From: Enterobacter cloacae
Lineage (GTDB): Bacteria > Pseudomonadota > Gammaproteobacteria > Enterobacterales > Enterobacteriaceae
Direction of reading: 5' to 3'
DNA length: 64,000 bases
Assembly: GCA_014169315.1 (NCBI GenBank)
Contig: AP022133.1
Location: 2,666,001 to 2,730,000 of the forward strand
Positions 60,200 to 64,000 of this stretch are shown piece by piece (position 1 is the first letter of the stretch; the number at the start of each line of letters is the position of its first letter). The translations under genes and the position numbers were made by a program. The notes below the pieces were generated by a model. That model had not been told where the DNA came from and did not search any database. It saw only the letters and a list, made by a program, of their open reading frames with translations.

Positions 60200-60281
60200 A
60201 TCCCCGGGAGCTTACACCAGTAAGTGACTGGGGTGAGCGAGTGCAGCCAACGCACATGCAACTTGAAGTATGACGGGTATA
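60156..60281 (+). repeat. ERIC element at the 3' end of nemR
   Basis: 126 bases bounded by ATACCC / GGGTAT. It contains GTGAATCCCC-GGGAGCTTACA and AGTAAGTGACTGGGGTGAGCG, the two segments targeted by classical ERIC primers. It overlaps the last codons of nemR and fills most of the nemR-nemA spacer, so it can form a hairpin within the nemRA transcript. Confidence 0.95.
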
Positions 60282-60335
60282 GCAGGTGTTTTTATTTACC
60301 TAATTACTAGTCGACTGGTCTACTCAGGAGTCTTT

Positions 60336-61433
60336 ATGTCCGCTGAAAAATTATTTACCCCACTTAAAGTGGGTGCTGTTACCGCGCCAAACCGTGTGTT
60401 CATGGCTCCACTTACCCGCCTGCGTAGCATTGAGCCGGGTGACATCCCAACGCCTCTGATGGGTGAGTATTACCGTCAACGTGCCAGCTCTGGTCTGATC
60501 ATCTCCGAAGCCACGCAGATTTCTGCCCAGGCAAAAGGCTACGCGGGCGCACCGGGTCTGCACAGCCCTGAACAGATCGCCGCCTGGAAGAAAATCACGG
60601 CCGGTGTTCACGCTGACGAAGGTCGCATTGCGGTTCAACTGTGGCACACCGGTCGTATCTCTCACAACAGCATCCAGCCTGGCGGCCAGGCACCGGTTTC
60701 CGCCTCAGCCCTGAGCGCAAACACCCGTACTTCCCTGCGTGATGAAAACGGTCATGCGATCCGCGTCGACACTTCCATGCCGCGTGCACTTGAGCTGGAA
60801 GAGATCCCGGGTATCGTGAATGATTTCCGCCAGGCCGTTGCGAATGCACGTGAAGCCGGTTTCGACCTGGTTGAACTGCACTCTGCCCACGGCTATCTGC
60901 TGCACCAGTTCCTGTCACCGTCTTCTAACCATCGTACCGACCAGTATGGCGGCAGCGTCGAAAACCGCGCTCGTCTGGTGCTGGAAGTGGTTGATGCGGT
61001 ATGTAAAGAGTGGAGCGCAGACCGTATCGGCATCCGCGTCTCCCCAATTGGTTCTTTCCAGAACGTTGATAACGGTGCAAACGAAGAAGCGGATGCTCTG
61101 TACCTGATTGAGGAGCTGGCTAAACGTGGTATTGCTTATCTGCACATGTCTGAGCCTGACTGGGCTGGCGGCCAGCCTTACACCGAAGCCTTCCGTCAGA
61201 AAGTCCGCGAGCGTTTTAACGGCGTGATCATCGGTGCAGGTGCATACACACCTGAGAAAGCAGAAGATCTGATCAACAAAGGTCTGATCGACGCGGTGGC
61301 GTTTGGTCGTGACTATATTGCCAACCCGGATCTGGTTGCACGTCTGCAGCATAAAGCAGAACTGAATCCACAGCGCCCGGAAAGCTACTACGGTGGCGGC
61401 GCAGAAGGCTACACCGACTACCCTTCTCTGTAA
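60336..61433 (+). CDS. nemA: N-ethylmaleimide reductase NemA
   Basis: 365 residues from the ATG at 60336 (CAGGAG upstream). Old-yellow-enzyme barrel with [50 protein letters not shown] and [21 protein letters not shown], and [12 protein letters not shown]. It reduces electrophilic alkenes, nitro compounds and quinones. It lies behind nemR and before gloA in a methylglyoxal/electrophile detoxification operon. Confidence 0.97.
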   Translation: MSAEKLFTPLKVGAVTAPNRVFMAPLTRLRSIEPGDIPTPLMGEYYRQRASSGLIISEATQISAQAKGYAGAPGLHSPEQIAAWKKITAGVHADEGRIAVQLWHTGRISHNSIQPGGQAPVSASALSANTRTSLRDENGHAIRVDTSMPRALELEEIPGIVNDFRQAVANAREAGFDLVELHSAHGYLLHQFLSPSSNHRTDQYGGSVENRARLVLEVVDAVCKEWSADRIGIRVSPIGSFQNVDNGANEEADALYLIEELAKRGIAYLHMSEPDWAGGQPYTEAFRQKVRERFNGVIIGAGAYTPEKAEDLINKGLIDAVAFGRDYIANPDLVARLQHKAELNPQRPESYYGGGAEGYTDYPSL

Positions 61434-61533
61434 TCCCTCCCTTGTGCATTGATAGCGGCGATACTTCGCCGCTATACTAAAACATCGTTTCTGTTCAAAA
61501 AGATCATCCATTCCATTGGTTAATGAGGAAATT

Positions 61534-61941
61534 ATGCGCCTACTTCACACCATGCTGCGCGTTGGCGACCTGCAACGTTCTATCAATTTCTACACTAACG
61601 TACTGGGTATGAAACTGCTGCGTACCAGTGAAAACCCGGAATACAAATACTCACTGGCGTTTGTGGGTTACGGCCTGGAAACGGATGAAGCGGTTATTGA
61701 GCTGACCTACAACTGGGGCGTAGATGCATACGAGCTGGGCACGGCATACGGTCATATCGCGCTGGAAGTGGATAACGCGGCTGAAGCCTGCGAACGCATC
61801 CGCAGCAACGGCGGTAACGTCACGCGGGAAGCCGGCCCGGTAAAAGGTGGAACGACCGTGATTGCATTTGTTGAAGATCCAGACGGTTACAAAATCGAAC
61901 TGATTGAAGCCAAAGACGCTGGTCGCGGTCTGGGCAACTGA
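61534..61941 (+). CDS. gloA: Glyoxalase I
   Basis: 135 residues from the ATG giving [20 protein letters not shown]. Nickel-type lactoylglutathione lyase with metal ligands His5, Glu56 (VIELTYNWG), His74 (GHIALEV) and Glu122 (YKIELIE). It converts the methylglyoxal-glutathione adduct to lactoylglutathione. It belongs to the nemRA-gloA unit; a small hairpin (61452-61475) lies in the 100-base spacer after nemA. Confidence 0.97.
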   Translation: MRLLHTMLRVGDLQRSINFYTNVLGMKLLRTSENPEYKYSLAFVGYGLETDEAVIELTYNWGVDAYELGTAYGHIALEVDNAAEACERIRSNGGNVTREAGPVKGGTTVIAFVEDPDGYKIELIEAKDAGRGLGN

Positions 61942-61948
61942 TCCCGCA

Positions 61949-61974
61949 GGGCGCAATATGCGCCCGTAGTTTTA
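61949..61974 (+). terminator. Hairpin terminator after gloA
   Basis: GGGCGCA-ATA-TGCGCCC followed by GTAGTTTT. Confidence 0.7.
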
Positions 61975-62037
61975 CTGCATCCCCGCCCAAAATTTGCCAT
62001 AATGCGCTCTGCTTTTTTCCCCTTGTAAGAGACCCTG

Positions 62038-62694
62038 ATGTCCGATAACGCTCAATTTACCGGTCTGTGCGACCGTTTTCGTGGTTTTTATCCCGTTGTC
62101 ATTGATGTAGAAACAGCCGGATTTAACGCTAAAACCGATGCGCTGCTTGAAATTGCCGCCATCACGCTGAAGATGGATGAACAGGGCTGGCTTACTCCGG
62201 ACACCACGCTGCATTTCCACGTTGAACCGTTTGAGGGGGCAAACCTCCAGCCAGAAGCGCTGGCCTTTAACGGTATCGACCCGAAAAACCCACTGCGCGG
62301 CGCGGTGAGTGAATACGAAGCCCTTCACGCCATTTTTAAAATGGTGCGTAAAGGCATGAAAGATAATGACTGTAGCCGTGCCATTATGGTGGCCCATAAC
62401 GCCACGTTCGATCACAGCTTTACGATGGCCGCTGCCGAACGCGCGTCACTTAAGCGCAACCCCTTCCACCCGTTTGTGACGTTTGATACTGCGGCACTGA
62501 GTGGTCTGGCGCTGGGGCAAACGGTTTTATCCAAAGCCTGCATCACGGCGGGTATTGATTTTGACGGTACGCAGGCGCATTCCGCGCTATATGACACGGA
62601 ACGTACGGCTGAACTGTTCTGCGAAATTGTGAACCGCTGGAAACGTCTGGGCGGCTGGCCGCTGCCGATGGGTGAAGACGCAGGCCAGGAATAG
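62038..62694 (+). CDS. rnt: Ribonuclease T
   Basis: 218 residues. DEDDh exonuclease: IDVETAGFN (Asp/Glu), [11 protein letters not shown], and the catalytic His in the [14 protein letters not shown] end. It trims the 3' ends of tRNA and other stable RNAs. In E. coli K-12 the large helicase gene lhr lies between rnt and grxD; here grxD follows at once, so lhr is absent. Confidence 0.96.
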   Translation: MSDNAQFTGLCDRFRGFYPVVIDVETAGFNAKTDALLEIAAITLKMDEQGWLTPDTTLHFHVEPFEGANLQPEALAFNGIDPKNPLRGAVSEYEALHAIFKMVRKGMKDNDCSRAIMVAHNATFDHSFTMAAAERASLKRNPFHPFVTFDTAALSGLALGQTVLSKACITAGIDFDGTQAHSALYDTERTAELFCEIVNRWKRLGGWPLPMGEDAGQE

Positions 62695-62706
62695 CGGGCC
62701 CAGCGT

Positions 62707-62737
62707 AAAAAAAGCGACCTTAAAAGGTCGCTTTTTT
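62707..62737. terminator. Bidirectional terminator between rnt and grxD
   Basis: AAAAAAAGCGACCTT-AA-AAGGTCGCTTTTTT. Confidence 0.92.
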
Positions 62738-62752
62738 GTCTGCACAGAAAAC

Positions 62753-63100
62753 TTATTCTGCGTCCGGCTCTTCCGTTTTGTACTTCGCCGCCGTCTCTTT
62801 GATCAGCTGCTGCAGTTCGCCACGCTGATACATTTCAATCAGGATGTCGCAACCGCCCACCAGCTCACCGTCTACCCACAGCTGTGGGAAAGTCGGCCAG
62901 TTTGCGTATTTAGGCAGCTCAGCGCGAATATCCGGGTTCTGCAGGATATCAACGTAAGCAAAACGTTCACCACAGGCAGACAGCGCCTGAACCGCTTGCG
63001 CGGAGAAACCGCAGCTTGGCAGCTTCGGAGAACCTTTCATGTACAGGAGAATCGGGTTTTCAGCGATCTGGCGCTGGATTTTTTCAATAGTGGTGCTCAT
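62753..63100 (-). CDS. grxD: Monothiol glutaredoxin GrxD
   Basis: 115 residues with the monothiol CGFS site at Cys30 (LPSCGFSAQAVQAL), the WPTFPQLWVDGELVGG cis-Pro/glutathione groove and GGCDI motif. It binds and transfers 2Fe-2S clusters, often with BolA partners. It is convergent with rnt. Confidence 0.97.
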   Translation of the reverse strand: MSTTIEKIQRQIAENPILLYMKGSPKLPSCGFSAQAVQALSACGERFAYVDILQNPDIRAELPKYANWPTFPQLWVDGELVGGCDILIEMYQRGELQQLIKETAAKYKTEEPDAE

Positions 63101-63438
63101 GTCTTGCTTCCTTTAACTTCTGTTACGGCATTCGTCTGACATTGTAGCGGTTCAGACAGACATCGGAAAATAACATTTTTGTCACGTCTTATTATTTTAA
63201 CGATTGTCGCTAAAAGTTGCATTCTAAATGGTGCTTATCCCTGTTCCCCGCAGGGTTTTGCTTAGGGAGTGAACAATAGTGCGACAAATCGATGAATTTT
63301 TTTGCACTTGCTAACGAAACATAATTTTAGATTGAAAAATGCTATTAACTTCTCGGGTTTTTATAGATTAGAATCGTCGGGCTTTGTAAATCACACGCAG
63401 GTATTATAGATGGCCTGCCTTTACCAGGGGACTGCCCA
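63101..63438. other. Divergent grxD-mepH intergenic region
   Basis: 338 AT-rich bases between divergent genes, holding both promoters. A TAGAAT (about 63368-63373) is a -10 candidate for mepH, which would have a leader of about 60 bases. No RNA gene or known operator is recognised. Confidence 0.5.
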
Positions 63439-64000
63439 GTGGCGCGGATAAATAAAATCTCGATCACGCTCTGTGCTTTACTGTTTACAACACTCACTTT
63501 CACGCCAGTGGCGAACGCCTCTCAGCAGGCGCGGCATTCTGCTGTGCAAAAAACGCATCTGGCGAAGAGCACAGAACGTAATAAAAAAACCACCAGTAAG
63601 AACGAAAAGAAGAAAACCACCACTCAGACCAAACAAACCGCCTCCAGCAAGACAAAAACAAAGCCTTCCCGCACCGCCCACTCCACAAAGAGTAAAGCCT
63701 CGCAAACTGCCGCTAACCTCATGACTGAAAAGTGTACCGTGCGTAAAGGTCATAAAACGAAATGCACGAAAGTCCCTAAAAAATTAGCGGAAGTGCATAA
63801 GGTTCGCGTGCAGAAAGCACAAAAAACGGCGATGAATAAACTGATGGGGCAAATCGGCAAACCGTACCGCTGGGGGGGAACCTCACCACGTACCGGTTTT
63901 GACTGTAGCGGCCTGGTCTATTACGCCTATAAAGATCTGGTGAAGTTCCGCATTCCACGTACCGCCAATGAAATGTACCACCTGCGCGATGCCTCTCCGG
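63439..64000 (+). CDS. mepH: Peptidoglycan DD-endopeptidase MepH (partial, runs off the window)
   Basis: 187 codons from a GTG at 63439 with AGGGGA upstream. The product begins (V/M)ARINKISITLCALLFTTL, a signal peptide, followed by a strikingly Lys/Thr/Ser-rich linker (about residues 30-120) likely to hold cell-wall contacts. An NlpC/P60 domain starts at about 130 (KLMGQIGKPYRWGG), with the catalytic Cys156 in FDCSGLVYYAY. It cleaves meso-DAP cross-links. The catalytic His and the stop lie beyond the window. Confidence 0.93.
   Translation, partial: MARINKISITLCALLFTTLTFTPVANASQQARHSAVQKTHLAKSTERNKKTTSKNEKKKTTTQTKQTASSKTKTKPSRTAHSTKSKASQTAANLMTEKCTVRKGHKTKCTKVPKKLAEVHKVRVQKAQKTAMNKLMGQIGKPYRWGGTSPRTGFDCSGLVYYAYKDLVKFRIPRTANEMYHLRDASP

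Overview
The window is a chromosomal segment from a member of the Enterobacteriaceae, most like the Enterobacter cloacae complex or a close relative (inference from protein similarity and gene order, not a database result). Most of it follows the E. coli K-12 order pntBA - ydgH - ydgI - folM - ydgC - rstA/rstB - tus - fumCA - manA - ydgA - malIXY - add - ydgJ - blr - cnu - ydgK - rsxABCDGE - nth - dtpA - gstA - pdxY - tyrS - pdxH - mliC - anmK - slyBA - ydhIJK - sodC - ydhFL - nemRA - gloA - rnt - grxD - mepH. A Tus gene with its Ter site places it in the replication terminus region.

Region by region: 0-9.5 kb holds an integrase remnant, uspE, transhydrogenase pntAB, ydgH, an APC-type antiporter, folM, ydgC and rstA. 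At 9.5-11.6 kb an AT-rich insertion splits the rstA-rstB pair; it carries a recombinase remnant and a Mig-14 family gene. 11.6-20.1 kb holds rstB, Ter/tus, the two fumarase genes, manA and ydgA. 20-28 kb holds a small unknown gene, the malI/malXY regulon, add, ydgJ, blr, cnu and a frameshifted ydgK. 28.3-34.5 kb is the rsx electron-transfer operon and nth. At 34.5-42.4 kb lies the main accessory block: an orphan RND pump (KexD-like), a small membrane protein (CrrC-like), a two-component system (CrrA/CrrB-like), a TupA-type ATP-grasp protein and a cytochrome b561. 43-50.6 kb returns to the core order (dtpA to slyB), with a diguanylate cyclase inserted before slyA. 52-64 kb is core again, with a phosphoethanolamine transferase (EptA family) inserted between ydhL and nemR, an ERIC element fused to the 3' end of nemR, and mepH running off the end.

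The insertions share a theme. Mig-14, the crr block and the EptA homologue all belong to families linked to resistance to cationic antimicrobial peptides and polymyxins, and they lie near core PhoP-regulated genes (rstA, slyB). I can read PhoP-type boxes at rstA, slyB and, reversed, at mig-14; a PmrA-type box at the eptA homologue; and a repeated heptamer pair (TRTGGRG-N4-TRTGGRG) at three places in the crr block, always upstream of the genes that CrrAB is reported to control in Klebsiella. That shared site is my best candidate for a previously undescribed regulatory element (a CrrA operator).
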